The notes under the pieces are model-generated. The model was not told the origin of the DNA. It made no database searches and saw only the letters and a list, made by a program, of their open reading frames with translations. 64,000 bases of DNA, from the NCBI RefSeq assembly GCF_003597395.2, contig NC_133769.1, forward strand, positions 47,528,741-47,592,740, in the 5' to 3' direction. Every line of letters begins with the position of its first letter. Positions within the stretch are counted from its first letter, which is position 1. Below, one piece after another: positions 1 to 12,155 of this stretch. Origin of the DNA: Chelonoidis abingdonii (Eukaryota; Chordata; Testudines; Testudinidae). A program made the translations under genes and the position numbers.

Positions 1-395
1 TGTGCCCTCAATAAGGCTTTTTTTTAAAATACAGACAGCTCTCCTGGACTCCTTTCCCTGTCATATTAGCCTCCCAGAGGATCCTGTCCATCAGTTCTCT
101 GAGGGAGTCAAAGTCTGCTTTTCTGAAGTCCAGGGTCCATATTCTACTCCTTTCCTTTCTTCCTTTTGTCAGGATCCTGAACTTTACCATCTCATGGTCA
201 CTGCTGCCCAGGTTGCCACCCACTTCTACTTCCCCTACTAATTCTTCCTTTTTTGTGAGCAGCAGGTCAAGAGGAGCATGGCACCAAATTAGTTCCTCCA
301 GGACTTGCAACAGGAAGTTGTCCCTAACACTCTCCAAGCACTTCCCTGTTTGTCTGTTCACTGCTGTATTGATCTCCCAGGAGTCCCTGTTCTAA
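1..395 (-). mobile_element. CR1 LINE fragment, ORF2 endonuclease part (antisense)
   Basis: Read on the minus strand, an open frame of about 117 codons (361 down to 8) matches the plus-strand CR1 copy at about 9650-10010 almost residue for residue; both carry the short stretches LVGEVEVGG and SSDHEMVKFRIL. In CR1 this is the C-terminal half of the apurinic-type endonuclease domain, which nicks target DNA to prime reverse transcription. The fragment runs off the left edge, so its real length is unknown. The inner end near 395 is where similarity to the other copy stops, consistent with 5' truncation. No reverse transcriptase is present in the window part. Confidence 0.9.
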
Positions 396-424
396 TGAAT
401 ATTTATAACATTTTCAGCTGGAGA

Positions 425-870
425 GACTATGGGATATACACTATAACCCAGTGGTTAAGGCACTCATCTGGGAGATAGGAGACCTGGGATCAAGTGCCGA
501 CTACAAATTAGGTAGTGTGGGGACTGCAACCCATGTCTCCAAAATCCCAGGGGAGTTCTCTGACCACTAGGCTTTTAGATATAAGGGGACCTCCTTGTCA
601 GCTGTTTTGGGTAATCCAATAGGCAGTCTCTGAGAATGACTACTGGATACAGGTCAGGTATGAAGGGAAACAAAAAGTTTGAGGATCCCGCTGGAGCTGA
701 GGCATGAAGTTGTTAGATATCAGGACTTAGGCAGCATTGCACATGCCCCCTGGTGGAAATTAGCCATCTATGGAGTTAGACAGAAGCTGAGTGGGAGTTT
801 TGATGAGGTACAGTTTGGATTTAAGTGCCTAAAGTGGCAATTAGGTGGCTAAATCCTTTTATCTAGCCAA
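425..870 (+). repeat. Fragment of the tRNA-like composite repeat family
   Basis: The stretch at 450-500 (CAGTGGTTAAGGCACTC, then GGGAGA and GACCTGGGATCAA) resembles the A and B boxes of a tRNA-type RNA polymerase III promoter. It is followed by CTCTGACCACTAGGCTTTTA and TATAAGG, the same order as at 35270-35310 in the large composite at 34180-35757. The right part (TTAAGTGCCTAAAGTGGCAATTAGGTGGCTAAATCC) also fits that family. It is a partial copy; no tRNA cloverleaf is intact and no duplication was found. Confidence 0.55.
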
Positions 871-1899
871 AGGAAAGAGAAAAATAAAGAAATAAATCTT
901 AAAGAGTCTATCATGCCATTTTGTGGGAGACCTTCATTTTGAAATGGTATTTATACCTCCGTGGTGGCACTCACCACTTCAGTTTTATTGCTGTCCAGTC
1001 TCCTGCAATTTCCTCACATAAGTATCTTGGTCTTGTATCCAATTCAGAAGAATATGTGCTGGATCTTTTCCTAAATCCAAAACGGAGTTTAATTTCTTCC
1101 AAATTAAGAGTCAGATGTAAGCAGTAGGAAGGATGATTAACCAGTCCAGCCAGTGCCAGCGCAGGGTGCACTTATTTTATACTCAGAGTGAAATTATGAT
1201 CCAGTTATCCAGCAAGCTGTTAAGGAATACACATAGCCAGCTGTCCTGTTATTTTAAAGAAATGGTGTTTTTGTTTAACATTTGCTATTGAAGCCACTAG
1301 CTGGGGAGTAAAAACATGACACACTGAAATCAGCTTATATACAAAGCTGCAACCATAAATCAATGACTGCAGTTGTTTTAAAGGGTACATCTTATGGAAG
1401 CCACCTGTGCCAGTAAAAACCGGAATGATGGCAATCAAAATATTGGGTAAAGTTTGTTTCACCCAAATTCAGTTTTATGACCACTATACCACAGAACATA
1501 TTAATAGAGGTTTAAATTCATATTCTGCTGAAAACATCAACAGCAATGCCAATGCTTACAGGCATGGATGCTCTCTGGAATGCAGGTTGGAAGAGAGTAT
1601 GAAATTAATGGAATATTGGGAAGGGAAAAAATATGATATTGATTTTGGGGAAAGAGGGAAGCATGTGGGTTTTGGGGAGTATTTTGGGGGCATGAGCACT
1701 GTCACACAGACTCTGAAAAGGAATTCTAAACCAATCACACATTACTCATAGACAAAGCCAAGCACAAGAGACGTACAGATCTATGGAAAAATAAACACCT
1801 GAGCACAAAACCCTACTTCAGTTTTCTCACCACTCTAAAGAGCCCTTTGGATTTTATTCAGTCTTTTAAGGTTCCTAGAGGCAGAGTAAGATTTATTGG
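871..1899. other. No recognisable gene
   Basis: Mixed-composition sequence. A 114-codon open frame at 1407-1751 has no recognised domain, low complexity (Gly/Tyr/Glu) and no splice or promoter context, so it is not called. Confidence 0.6.
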
Positions 1900-2590
1900 G
1901 CCACTGGCCACAAAGAACATTTGGGGCACCAGAACTAGGGAGGAGCATGCCCACCCACTTTTTAACCTGGGTGTAGTAGCCTTGGGCAGGTGTGGGGTGG
2001 TGGTGGCAGGGGCCACACTTTGTGTCGAGGAAGCTGACAAGCAGATCAGTTCCCCTGCTGTGAAGTGCAGATCCTGCTACCAGCACCAGCCTCTTCCCAA
2101 TAGGGGGGCTGAGGCGGGCCTTAGCCCCCCTCTCCAGAGCACTCCGCCCTCTGCTCCTTTCTTCCTCCTGAGGCCCTGCCTCCAGCCAGCCCAGTAGCTA
2201 GATCCCTGCCATGGTAAGAGCTGCCCAATGAACCTGGGCCGGTGCGGGGAACTTTGAACCCTCCACCTGCCCTGGATGGTGCACCCTGGGGGGACAGAGA
2301 CATGGGCCAGGGGCTGATCTCAGGCCCCCTGGCCTCCTGCCCAGGGCAGATGGAGGATGTGGGGCTCCCCATAGCAGCCTGAGTTCCCTGTGTGGCTTTC
2401 ACCATGGCCCAGTTCTGGCTTCCAGCCTGGGCAGGGACGGGGCCCCAGGGCGAAGAGGAGGAGCAGGGGGTGGGGCCACCATTTCTGCAACAGTGCTCCC
2501 CCCCACTTCTACACAGGTTCTGGAACTCTTGTGTGGGCCCCTAAATTGGCTGGGACTCCTAGGCATGGGTCCCAGAGGCCCATGCATTAA
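1900..2590. other. GC-rich block of unknown origin
   Basis: This stretch is markedly richer in G and C than the AT-rich DNA on both sides, with runs such as GGGGGG and CCCCCC. Short open frames occur on both strands, as expected from GC-rich DNA with few stop codons, but none shows a domain. An old GC-rich repeat is the likeliest explanation; I could not define ends or a duplication. Confidence 0.4.
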
Positions 2591-3046
2591 TCCACCATTG
2601 CCTAGGATCCTCCTTCTCCCACATAGCTTTGTCCTCCTGGTTTCGGTCTCCTCTCTAAAATAAGCAGTAAAAGAACTTCCCTTTTATAAGGTTCCAGTAC
2701 CACTGTCAGTTGACTCTCCTCAGTGGCTTCAAGTCTCTCATCACATGGCCTGGTGCTTGATTACAAGCCCATAGATGGAGAATTTTTTCATCTGGGCAGC
2801 AACTAGCTCATTTTCCTGAATGGGAGACTAAGTTAACAGACTCTTGATTGCTCTGCATTGTTAGTCCTCTACTAACACACCTTGGAATTCCAGTCCAAGA
2901 TGGAAGAAAAAAGGCAACAATGAAGACACAGAGCAGTATGGCATTCACAAAAGAAAATAGAGTTTGTAGTTTGATATGGATATGTACAGCCATCCACTGA
3001 CCCTTCACATACACAGATTAAGCAGCTACTTCTAAAAATTGTACTC

Positions 3047-3404
3047 CGGGGGCTCTCAACCTTTCCAGGAGTCTGATTTGTCTTAAATACCCCTAAGTTA
3101 CATCTCACTTAGAAACTACTTGCTCACAAAATCAGACCTAAAAATATAAAAATGTCACAGCACACTATTACTGCAAAATTGCAAACTATATCAATTGGAA
3201 TATTAATATTGTATTTACATTTCAGTGTATAATATATAGAGCAGTATAAACAAAGTATATGAAATCTTAGTTTGTACTGACTTCACTAGTGTTTTTTATG
3301 TAGTCTGTTGTGAAACTAGGCAAATATCTAGATGTGTTGACGTACTCCCTGGAAAACCTCTGCGTCCCCTGATGGATATGCATACCCCTAGTTGAGAACC
3401 ACTG
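3047..3404. mobile_element. hAT-type MITE
   Basis: The left end contains GGCTCTCAACCTTTCCAG and the right end CTAGTTGAGAACCACTG. Read inward these give a shared terminal motif of the CAGTGGTTCTCAAC type, typical of hAT transposons. The interior is AT-rich and non-coding, so it must have been moved by a transposase encoded elsewhere. The flanks TTGTACTC and GTACACTC are only a partial match for an 8-bp target duplication, so the copy is old. Confidence 0.75.
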
Positions 3405-5890
3405 GTACACTCAAATGATTAGTAGAGGCATTAAATGACCATAACATAACATTTATAAGGCTCCTAAACCAGGAAGATATCTACCCCTTTCAGACCTTCT
3501 GCAATTGTTCTAAGAAATCAAGAAGAAAGGCTAGGGAGAGTCAACGAGCCTTGATGAAAAATCTGTATCACATTGTTTTATACAAAAGAAAAAAGAGTCT
3601 GGCTTCACCTTTCATACTCAAGTTATTCCCAAACCATTTACAAAGTCGTGAATTAAAATTTAATAGTGTAGTGACTTTGTAAATGCACAAATCAGTTATA
3701 ATCTGTTCCCTCATGCATACACAGCCTTGAACATTAGAGATTGTTTTATAGCGAGATGGTACAATAGAACTGGTTGAAATGTCTTAGATGGTGAAAACAT
3801 CTGTTGAAATTAAAAAATTCCTGAAAATTTCAACCAACCCATAGGTTAGTTAGCAGAAATCAGTACCTCATGGTTATCCTCTTCACTGCAGTGCTGATGA
3901 GGTGCAAGTTAAAGATGGAACAATAAGTGAAGGAAAATCCAGTGATTCATTCAAAGGGGATATTGATGTCAGATTACTCTACCCGTACAGTATATTTTTT
4001 GCACTACTATGTAAAAGTCAGTGGACATATCAAATACATTTCCTGTACTTTGGCACCTTCTAGATAAGTTCCATAGGAAATGACCAGATGTCTAAGTGAT
4101 CTATAGCTGCTTGAATTTGAACTGGCTGTCCTGGTTTCCTCATGGCTTTTATTAGAATGTATACATCTCCTGTTTTTAAAATTCACAGCAATTTCATCAT
4201 CATTTTCAATTTACTTTCTTCCAAATGCAATGCTGATGTTAGAAGCCAAGAAATCTCCTCAAGTTAATGCCATCATCTGAATCTATACATCTTACTTTGT
4301 GCAATACTGCAGCAAGCTACTTTAATAAATGTTGGAGGATGTTAGCCAACTGAACATTTCCAAAGTTGATTTCTAAATCATATTTCAGGGGGTACTGAAG
4401 ACAATTTTGAAAGTAAAACTTTAAGGGCTATATTCTGCTTTCAGTTGCTGTTGTGTAAATGAGAGAAGAATTTGGCTCTACAGTCACAAATTATAATAGC
4501 TGAAAATGGAAACTATTTTCAACAGCAAGCATGTATTTAGCTTCCACAACTGTATTTCTAAGCAACTCATTAACTTTGACCTGTTTTTCAATTTTCTAGC
4601 TTTCCAAACCAGGGGATTTTAGAAGTGCAGTTGAATGAATTACACAAAAATTAGCATGTTTTGTATAATATACCCCACATGAAGTTCTTTTAGACGATTC
4701 TCTCAGATGCAGGTTGATTATTACCATACTGCTTTGAGGACAGGATAGGAAAAAAATGATGGTATGCTTTTTTTCTTTTCAGTATTTGGAGGAAAGAATG
4801 CTTGGACTTTCTTGTGGATGCATGTTTGTCATTTCCTTTCATCTTGTTTCAGGAAATACTGTATAGACTTGTAATCTTTAAGCTTAAGAATTATGAGGAT
4901 TTAAAGGATTGTTCTACATTTAAAGTCAAGAGATAACATAGACTTATTTTTTCTCCTGAAAAGGAAGCAAAAATGTAGAAAATGAAAGGAAGATTTTATC
5001 TCAAGAGTTTGTTAATCTTCATTTCCTAAAAAAAGAAAATACCTTAAATTCTTCTTTCTTAAAATTTTTACTTCAAGAATAATCCATTTTAAAATTAAAG
5101 ATGGTAGGATTCTCCCTCCGAGATATTTATTATATCTTGTTTAATAAACCTTAAAACATAATTTATACATTACATTCTGATTGCACTCTCTATTCTTAAA
5201 TGAAGAGCATGTTAAAATAATTAGTTTGCTTTTTGCATCGAGAAAGCTGACATTGCATTTTTATGCATTTACATAGTGAAATAAAAAAAGTAGCTATGGG
5301 CTGGGCTTGAGATACTTGGGCTGGATCATTGCCCATGAATATCATGCCAATGCCCTTATCTATTGATACGCTAAACCTTAGGCCATTCCCGTCACCCTCC
5401 TCGTTGTGAGCTTTGCCCATATAGGGGCCAAGACATTCCTAAATTGTGACTTGCAGCTTTCTGATATCTGGAAGTGGAAAAGAGAAAGTGAAATGAGAAG
5501 GAGGTTTGGCTCCCAAAACTAGATAATCTCTCAAGATCCAGAGACCTTGTGTCCCTCTTCTTGTCACTCCAATGACCCTCTTTCTATGGCAGCTGACTTC
5601 TCTGTTGGGAGGAAGGATGTGATGTGGATGTCATCGCCTGAAGGAGAACTGTATCCAGTCAGATGTCCCAGCAGTAGATCATGTCTGAAGAGCAGGTGCA
5701 CTTCCATTCTTCACTCTTGACCCCCAGCTCCAAAACCTGTGGAAGTGCATTTCATACATTGTAGATTTGGAAGAAGTCAAGGACTGAGTGGGAAACATGC
5801 CATGGATTTCACACTCCCCATTCTTTTTGTGGCTTTTGTTGCTGGAAGCCACTTGATTTGACAGTCTCTTGCCATGTGAAAACAGAGAAC
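3405..5890. other. AT-rich stretch without recognisable genes
   Basis: About 2.5 kb of AT-rich sequence. The only longer frame (5420-5196, minus) shows no domain. No terminal repeats, RNA gene or exon-like segment was recognised. Confidence 0.6.
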
Positions 5891-6640
5891 TGTTGGGATT
5901 TTGTGGTTCCCAATGAGTCAGATGCTGGGCAGAATCAAGGGACTTCGATTCAATTTGATGCGATGTGATTCAATTCGATTTAATTCAGGTCAATTGAATT
6001 CAACAAGGCTTTATTCTATGTGCACAAAGGGAGAGCCCAGGGTACAAAAATCAGGCAAAGTCCCTCCAGCAAGGAGTCCCTCTCATTGTTATTTTAGAGC
6101 ACATGGCAGTTACATAACAAGTTACATAACATAAATCTCTAACCAATCATATTTAACCTTTCTATATATGAATTTCTTCATCACATGCTTATACTTCTCC
6201 GTTCCACATGTTGAGCTCACCCCCCGCCCCCTGGCCTTCTCTAGAATGTTCCTAGGGTGGTGAGCCACAGCATGCTTCCCTATGCATAAGCACCCTGCAA
6301 ACCACATTTTATCCAAAATGAACACAAGCATACCCTTCAGAATGCTGTTCACAGGTGTTTCATTAGCAAAGGGAGATACTGAATTCAGGTTAAGTTGAAC
6401 AAGTGGTACCTTATTAAACCATTTGGACTGCTGTTCATATGGCTGAGTTACTTCAAGCCTAACACCATGGGTACCCTGTTAGCCTGGTGTTCCAGCAATA
6501 ACAGTCCCTCGAGAAAACATGGGACTCAATCAGGTGGTGGTCCTTTTGATTCCGTTGACACCTGGTTGAGGCGTTGGCTAACCTTTTGTCTCTGGGGAAC
6601 TTGTTTGAGACTGCCCTGCAGAACATGTCCTGGGTAATAC
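5891..6640 (-). mobile_element. LTR-like block, probably the 3' LTR of the adjoining Gypsy remnant
   Basis: On the minus strand this block ends in CCCAACA and carries a poly(A) signal with context AATAAAGCCTTGTTG near 6013, as expected of an LTR read right to left. It lies downstream, in element orientation, of the integrase remnant at 6800-7560, which supports a 3' LTR. The upstream end is uncertain: I did not find a clear TG start or polypurine tract. The part beyond the poly(A) signal contains a cluster of GATTCAATT-like motifs (5947-6005). It could instead belong to a separate retrovirus-like LTR. Confidence 0.5.
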
Positions 6641-6799
6641 CATACAGTGAAATCTTATGTCTTTATATACAATGTTGCCACACATATTTTACCAGGACAA
6701 CAATGGTCAGCAAATCGTGAATTTTTGAATGATACCTTACACAGTACGCTTTGTACAAAATTTAACATAGTCTTATAAAAGGGGTGAACACAGCGGTAT

Positions 6800-7560
6800 A
6801 TACTGTTACACCGGGTACTACTGCACCACTCATAATGCCTTTAGTCCATTCCTGTTGACTCTTTAATGCCTAGATATTCACAGGAATGCTTGTCTCCAGA
6901 GCTGCTAAGTTCTTGGCTGAACTGTCATATTCTTTGACCTACTTTTCTTGACTGTTGGCCATCTCCTCTTGCCAGTGTCTCCATTCTTCTGGCTGCCTCA
7001 AGTCTCCCCTCATTGGTAACAGCATTTTGGTTCTTTGTCCCATCTATGCCTGCACTGGACTGTCTCGGCATCCCACTGATGGGATACCTGTGAGCCAAAC
7101 ATGATAACAAGGTCTGAACCAGAAAAAACAGCCTTGTGTAATAGTTTCTTAGCTGTTTTCACAGGTGACTCTGCCTCACTAGTACTCTATGGCATGCTGG
7201 GGAAGAGATGTGGTGGTCAAACTCCCATTTGTATGCAAATTCCTTGAATTCTTCCAAGGCAAATGATGTTCCATTGTTGGCAAATACAGTGTCCGGAATG
7301 CCATATCGTACAAAGTGGGTCTTCAGTTTGTCAATCACTGACTTACTTCTTATATCAGTCAAGACATCGACCTCTCAAAAGTTAACAACAGTGCACTGCA
7401 ATCAAAAAGTATTGCTTTTTCTTGAAGATAGCTAAGTCCACTTCTGCCTTTTCCCATGGTCAAGTGGGAAGCTCTGGGTAACAGTCTGTTGGCAGTTATC
7501 ATATGACTGGCATGTGTCACACTCTTCTATCAAGTAAGGGAGTTGTGTATTCATTCCCAG
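6800..7560 (-). pseudogene. Gypsy (Ty3-type) integrase remnant
   Basis: Integrase joins retrotransposon cDNA to the host chromosome. On the minus strand the order is a zinc-finger remnant with CDTCQSY (about 7515), a core-domain stretch with TDIRSKSVIDKLKTHF and RYGIPDTVF (about 7350-7280), and a C-terminal tail with SPVQA, GQRTKM, SAKNLAAL and EWTKG (about 7070-6830). The position usually holding the second catalytic Asp reads NNGT, so a catalytic residue is lost. Several stops and frame changes separate the pieces. The Thr-Asp-x-Arg-Ser-Lys and Lys-Leu-Lys-Thr-His-Phe signatures are characteristic of vertebrate and invertebrate Gypsy elements rather than of retroviruses. Confidence 0.8.
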
Positions 7561-7599
7561 CCGTAAACACAGCCAGGTGCGGACAGACCTGGCTCAGAA

Positions 7600-8050
7600 A
7601 ATGGATCATTCCTATGAAAGGAGTGTTTCACATCCACTGGAGCTAGTGTGTCTAACTGCCTTGACCTGGTTGGGATCCATTTTCAGTTCCTCTCTGTTGT
7701 GAACAGATGTCCAATGTATGCCATCTCAGACTGCTTGAGTCACATTTTTTTCTGAGTTGAGTTTTATGTTCTTGTCCCTTAACCACTGTAGAAAAGCTTG
7801 TAGTTTTCTGTCATGGTCTGATTCAGATTCTGTATCATTGCGCTCTTCAGCTACAGTGAGGATACCTGCAGTTATTTTCACCCCAAGCAGCACTTGGATG
7901 AGTCCTTGCCATGTGATGTGGTGTATAATTTTGTATCCCTGACACATGGAAAATAAAAGCAAGTGGTATTGCAGAGAAATCTGAAAAGTAAAATCCTTCA
8001 CACAATTATGTGGCAGGCTCAGATTAAATGGAAATGTGGCATTCCTTTTA
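7600..8050 (-). pseudogene. Gypsy (Ty3-type) reverse transcriptase remnant
   Basis: The minus-strand frame 8001-7726 holds DHDRKLQAFLQWLRD and NIKLNSEK, the region just after the reverse-transcriptase active site of Gypsy elements. The sequence then continues through a frame change toward 7600. The place where the paired catalytic aspartates should stand reads ITAGIL, so the active site is destroyed. It lies upstream of the integrase remnant in the order usual for Gypsy pol. RNase H is missing or unrecognisable, so the element has also suffered an internal deletion. Confidence 0.75.
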
Positions 8051-9490
8051 GTGGGAACTTGGCTACTTCATGAACGTCCTCTATAATGTCTTTAAAGATT
8101 TTAAAGAGACTGTGAACAGTGCAAGTAAATTACTTTTTAAAAAATCTATTTTTAATCTTTTTTAACAAATGCCCCCTTCCCTCCCAATGCTAATGGCCAG
8201 GTGAGACCATTGACCGTTATTTTCCATTTGTTCATAAAGATAAGTCGTATGAATCGGAAGAGTTAATAAATGGACTAATCAGAGACTGACTGAATGCTGG
8301 AATAACTGATAAAGCCAAAAGCTAGGTTAGTGTAAGAAATGAACTTGACTTTTGAAAGAACAGTGAATATCTGAATGTCTATTAAAAACTGTGCTTTGAA
8401 ATGAAAGTATTAACAAACAGTGAAAAAACAGAAGCATGTTTAATTAAAAATACATTCCAAGCTATAAATGCACAATACAAGAGTACACACATGATTAAAA
8501 ACCAGGCAACCTTGTATTTAAATTAATCTATAAACGTGGAGGCAATTTCAACACAATGGAAAAGTGTCCTGGAAAAAGGAGAGTGTCATGAATAAAATCA
8601 AATTAACTTTTTTGCAAACAGGTGTTGTGCTCAGTACAAAGTACAAAGAAGTAAAAAAGACAGAATAGATTTAGTTATAAGCAGAGGGAAAAGATATGAT
8701 GGAGATAAAATTCTTAGTTGTTTTTTTCATAAATTTACAAAGCAAGATTCCCCAACAAATGAGCTTTGCAAAATAAATGAACTAAAAATGACTTTGAAAA
8801 TAGATACAGGAGCTTAACGTAACTAATCATTGCTATCCTATACAGGAATATTAGTGACCATCCAATATTAAAATAAAAACTATTGCCCAGATTTCACATA
8901 TATACTGGGCATAAAATGAGCTGTTTTGGCATAGCTACACTGAAATATCTGTGTGAAGACAGATGCGCTTTGCAGAGTTTGAAATAGGGGAATGAGAACT
9001 CTCTGTACTTGTACTGAACAGGAATCTGCAAATGCAGATGATCAAAAGGGCGTAAAGTGTCTAAGATTGAAAAGATATTCTAAAGAATACGGTGTTTAAT
9101 GGACTGAGATGCACTAAGGATCTAATTCATCATGTTGATATAGGTACATGTGCATCCTTAAAGTTCCATTAGCTCAGAGAGATAAAAGGTATAGATAACT
9201 TGAACAGAAAGTAAAATTAGGTTTAATTACATAAATACACACACCAATTGCTTGTTTTAGTAAAAGTTTCACTATAATAAAACTTAATCAGCTAAGGATT
9301 TGTATACATCCAAATGATTTGAACAAGATCCCCATAAAGGTGGACTATCCCTTGAGAACAATTAGCGCTTATATCTAAAGTGCAAGAATATTTTCAGTTA
9401 CAGATGGAAACAAAGAGTTCTGGCAGGTTCACTTTGACACAGGAAATGCAAACTGACCCTGTTATCTTCAAATTCTCTGTGTAGTAAAGC
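8051..9490. other. AT-rich stretch without recognisable genes
   Basis: No open frame of interest, terminal repeats or RNA gene seen. The first hundred bases may still be decayed Gypsy sequence. Confidence 0.55.
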
Positions 9491-9499
9491 ATAGGACCT

Positions 9500-12026
9500 A
9501 GTGGTAATGGAAATGGAGGACTTTAACCACCCAGACATCTGCTGGAAAAAACAATATGGCAGGACATAGGCTGTCCAACAAGTTCATGGAATGTGTTGTG
9601 GAATTAGTATTTCAGAAGCTGAAATCTGACATCTGCTGGGAAAGCAGTACAGCAGTGCACAGACAATCCAGGAAGTCTTTGGAAAGTGTTGGGGACAACT
9701 TCCTGGTACAAGTACTGGAGGAACCAACTAGGGGTCATGCTCCTCTTGACCTGCTGCTCACGAACAGGGAAGAATTGGTAGGGGAAGTAGAAGTGGGTGG
9801 CAACCTGAGCAGCAGTGACCATGAGATGGTCAAGTTCAGGATCCTGGCAAAATGAAGAAAGGAGAGCAGCAGAATACGGACCCTGGACTTCAGAAAAACA
9901 GACTTTTATTCCCTCAGAGAACTGATGGGCAGGATCCCCTGGGAGGCTAATATGAGGGGGAAAGGAGTCCAAGAGAGCTCTCTGTATTTTAAAGAAGCCT
10001 TATTAAGGGCACAGGAACAAACCATCCCAATGTGTAGAAAGAATAGCAAATATGGCAGGGGACCAGCTTGGCTTAACAGAGAAATCTTTGGCAAGCTTAA
10101 ACACAAAAAGGAAGCTTACAAGAAGTGGAAATTTGGACAGATGACTAGAGAGGAGTAAAAAATATTTGTACTCAAGCATGCAGGAGTGTAATCAGGAATG
10201 CCAAAGCACAATTGGAGTTGCAGTTAGCAAGGGATGTGAAGGGTAACAAGCAGGGTTTCTACAGGTATATTAGCAACAAGAAGAAGGTCAGGGAAAGTGC
10301 GAGACCCTTACTGAATCAGGGAGGCAACCTAGTGACAGATGATATGAAAAAAGCTGAAGTATTCAATGCTTTTTTTGCCTTGGTCTTCACAACAAGGTCA
10401 GCTCCCAGACTATTGCACCCGGCAGCACAATATGGGGAGAAGGTAAGCAACCCTCAGTGGTGAAAGAACAGAGTAAGGACTATTTAGAAAAGCTGGACAT
10501 GCACAAGTCCATGGGTCTGAGTCTAATGCATCTGAGGGTGCTGAGGAGTTGGCTGATGTGACTGCAGAGCCATTGGCTCTTATCTTTGAAAACTCATGGT
10601 GATCGGGGGAGGTCCAGGTCAATTGAAAAAAGGAAAATATAGTGCCCATCTTTAAAAAAAAGGGAAGAAGAAGAATCTGGGGACCTACAGATGGGTCAGC
10701 TTCACCTCAGTCCTTGAAAAAGTCATGGAGCAGGTCCTCAAGGAATCTAGTTTGAAGCACTTGAAGGAGAGGAAGGTGATCAGGAACAATCAACATGGAT
10801 TCACCAAGAGCAAGTCATGCCTGACCAACCCAACTGCCTTCTATGATGAGCTAATTGACTCTGTGGATATGGGGAAACTGGTGGATGTGATATATCTTGA
10901 CTTTAGCAAAGCTTTGTATATGGTCTCCCACAGTATTCTTGCCAGCAAGTTAAAAACGTATGGATTAGATGAATGGACTATAAAGTGGACAGAAAGCTGA
11001 CTAGATCATCGGGCTCAACAGGTAGTGATCAATGGCTTGATGTCTAGTTGGAAGCTGGTATAATGCAGAGTGCCCCAGGGGTAGGTCCTGGGGCTGGTTT
11101 TGTTCAGCATCTTCATTAATGATCTGGATGATGGGATGGATTGCACCCTCAGCAAGTTTGTGGATGACACTAAGCTGTGGGGAGAGGTAGATACACTGGA
11201 GGGTAGGGATAGGTTCTAGAGTGACATAGACAAATTGGAGGATTGGGGCAAAATAATTCAGATGAGGTTCAACAAGGACAAGTGCAGTGTCCTGCACTGA
11301 GGATGGAATAATCCCATGCACTGCTACGGGCTGGGGACCGACTGGCTACGCAGCAGTTCTGAAGAAAAGGACCTGGAGATTACAGTGGATGAAATGCTGG
11401 ATATGAGTCAACAGTGTGCCCTTGTTGCCAAGAAGGCTAATGGCATATTGGGCTGCATTAGTAGGTAAGGGAAGTGATTATTCCCATCTATTTGGCCCGT
11501 ATGAGGCCACATCTGGAGTACTGTGTCATTTTGGGGCCCCCACTACAGAAAGGATTCAGACAAATTGAAAAGAGTCTAGCGGAAAGCAATGAAAATGATT
11601 AGGTGTCTGGAGCACAAGGCTTACGAGGAGAGGCTGGGGGAACTGGGCTTATTTAGTCTGCAGAAGAGAAAAGTGACTGGGGATTTGATAGCAGTCTTCA
11701 ACTACCTGAAGCGGGGTTCCAAGGAGAATGGAGCTAGGGTGTTCTCAGTGGTGACTGATCACAGAACAAGAAGCAATGGTCTCAAGTTGCAGTGGGGGAG
11801 ATTTAGGTTAGATATTAGGAATAACTATTTCACTAGGAGGGAGGTGAAGTGTTGAAATGAGTTACCTAGGGAGGTGGTGGAACTTACATCCTTAGAGGTT
11901 TTTAAGGCCCGGCTTGACAAAGCCCTGGCTGGGATGATTTAGTTGAGGTTGGTCCTGCTTTGAGCAGGGAATTGGACTAGATGACCTCCTGAGGTCTCTT
12001 CCAACCCTAATCTTCTATGATTCTAA
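9500..12026 (+). mobile_element. CR1 LINE, 5'-truncated, about 2.5 kb
   Basis: A non-LTR retrotransposon in sense orientation. It starts inside the endonuclease (DFNHPDICW at about 9518) and runs through reverse transcriptase to the typical CR1 3' end, with TGAGGTCTCTTCCAACCCTA and a final TATGATTCTA at about 11990-12024. CR1 elements end in a short octamer-type repeat rather than poly(A), as here. The first part of ORF2 and all of ORF1 are missing, the usual result of incomplete reverse transcription. Many stops and frameshifts show that it is old and inactive. Confidence 0.93.
9505..11920 (+). pseudogene. CR1 ORF2: endonuclease plus reverse transcriptase, broken
   Basis: The ORF2 product nicks target DNA and copies its own RNA there. 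Visible in order: endonuclease residues DFNHPDICW (9518) and SSDHEMVKF (9820); a linker with the basic stretch at 10040-10140; RT fingers with NNQHGFTKSKSCLTN (10785); motif A region DVIYLDFSKA (10885), where the usual following Phe-Asp is replaced by Leu-Tyr; motif C as FVDDTK (11157), both aspartates kept; and a C-terminal tail (HKAYEERLGELGLFSLQKRK, 11606). The frame changes at least near 9545, 9855, 10160, 10470, 10680, 11000 and 11530. The fragments align in order without rearrangement. Confidence 0.9.
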
Positions 12027-12027
12027 G

Positions 12028-12155
12028 TTGGAAGTAGTAAGCAGGGTTGGCTATTTTAGATTTGATTCTGATTAATGGAAAGGAGCTGATTAGAATATGA
12101 AGGTGGAAGCCAGCTTGGGTGACAGTGACCACAAGATGGCAGAGCTCATGTCCTA
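12028..12155 (+). mobile_element. Short CR1 fragment of a second subfamily
   Basis: Immediately after the first CR1 end, a translated stretch reads KVEASLGDSDHKMAELM, the counterpart of the endonuclease segment VEVGGNLSSSDHEMVKF at 9790. The sequence differs enough to indicate another CR1 subfamily. Only about 130 bp remain. Confidence 0.65.

Noticed and set aside
1407..1751. 114-codon open frame as a host exon
   Set aside because: No domain, biased composition, no splice-site or promoter context.
6700..7110. Envelope transmembrane-like region of a retrovirus
   Set aside because: The supporting frame was the wrong one; another frame gives the Gypsy integrase tail (SPVQA, SAKNLAAL, EWTKG) continuous with the integrase core.
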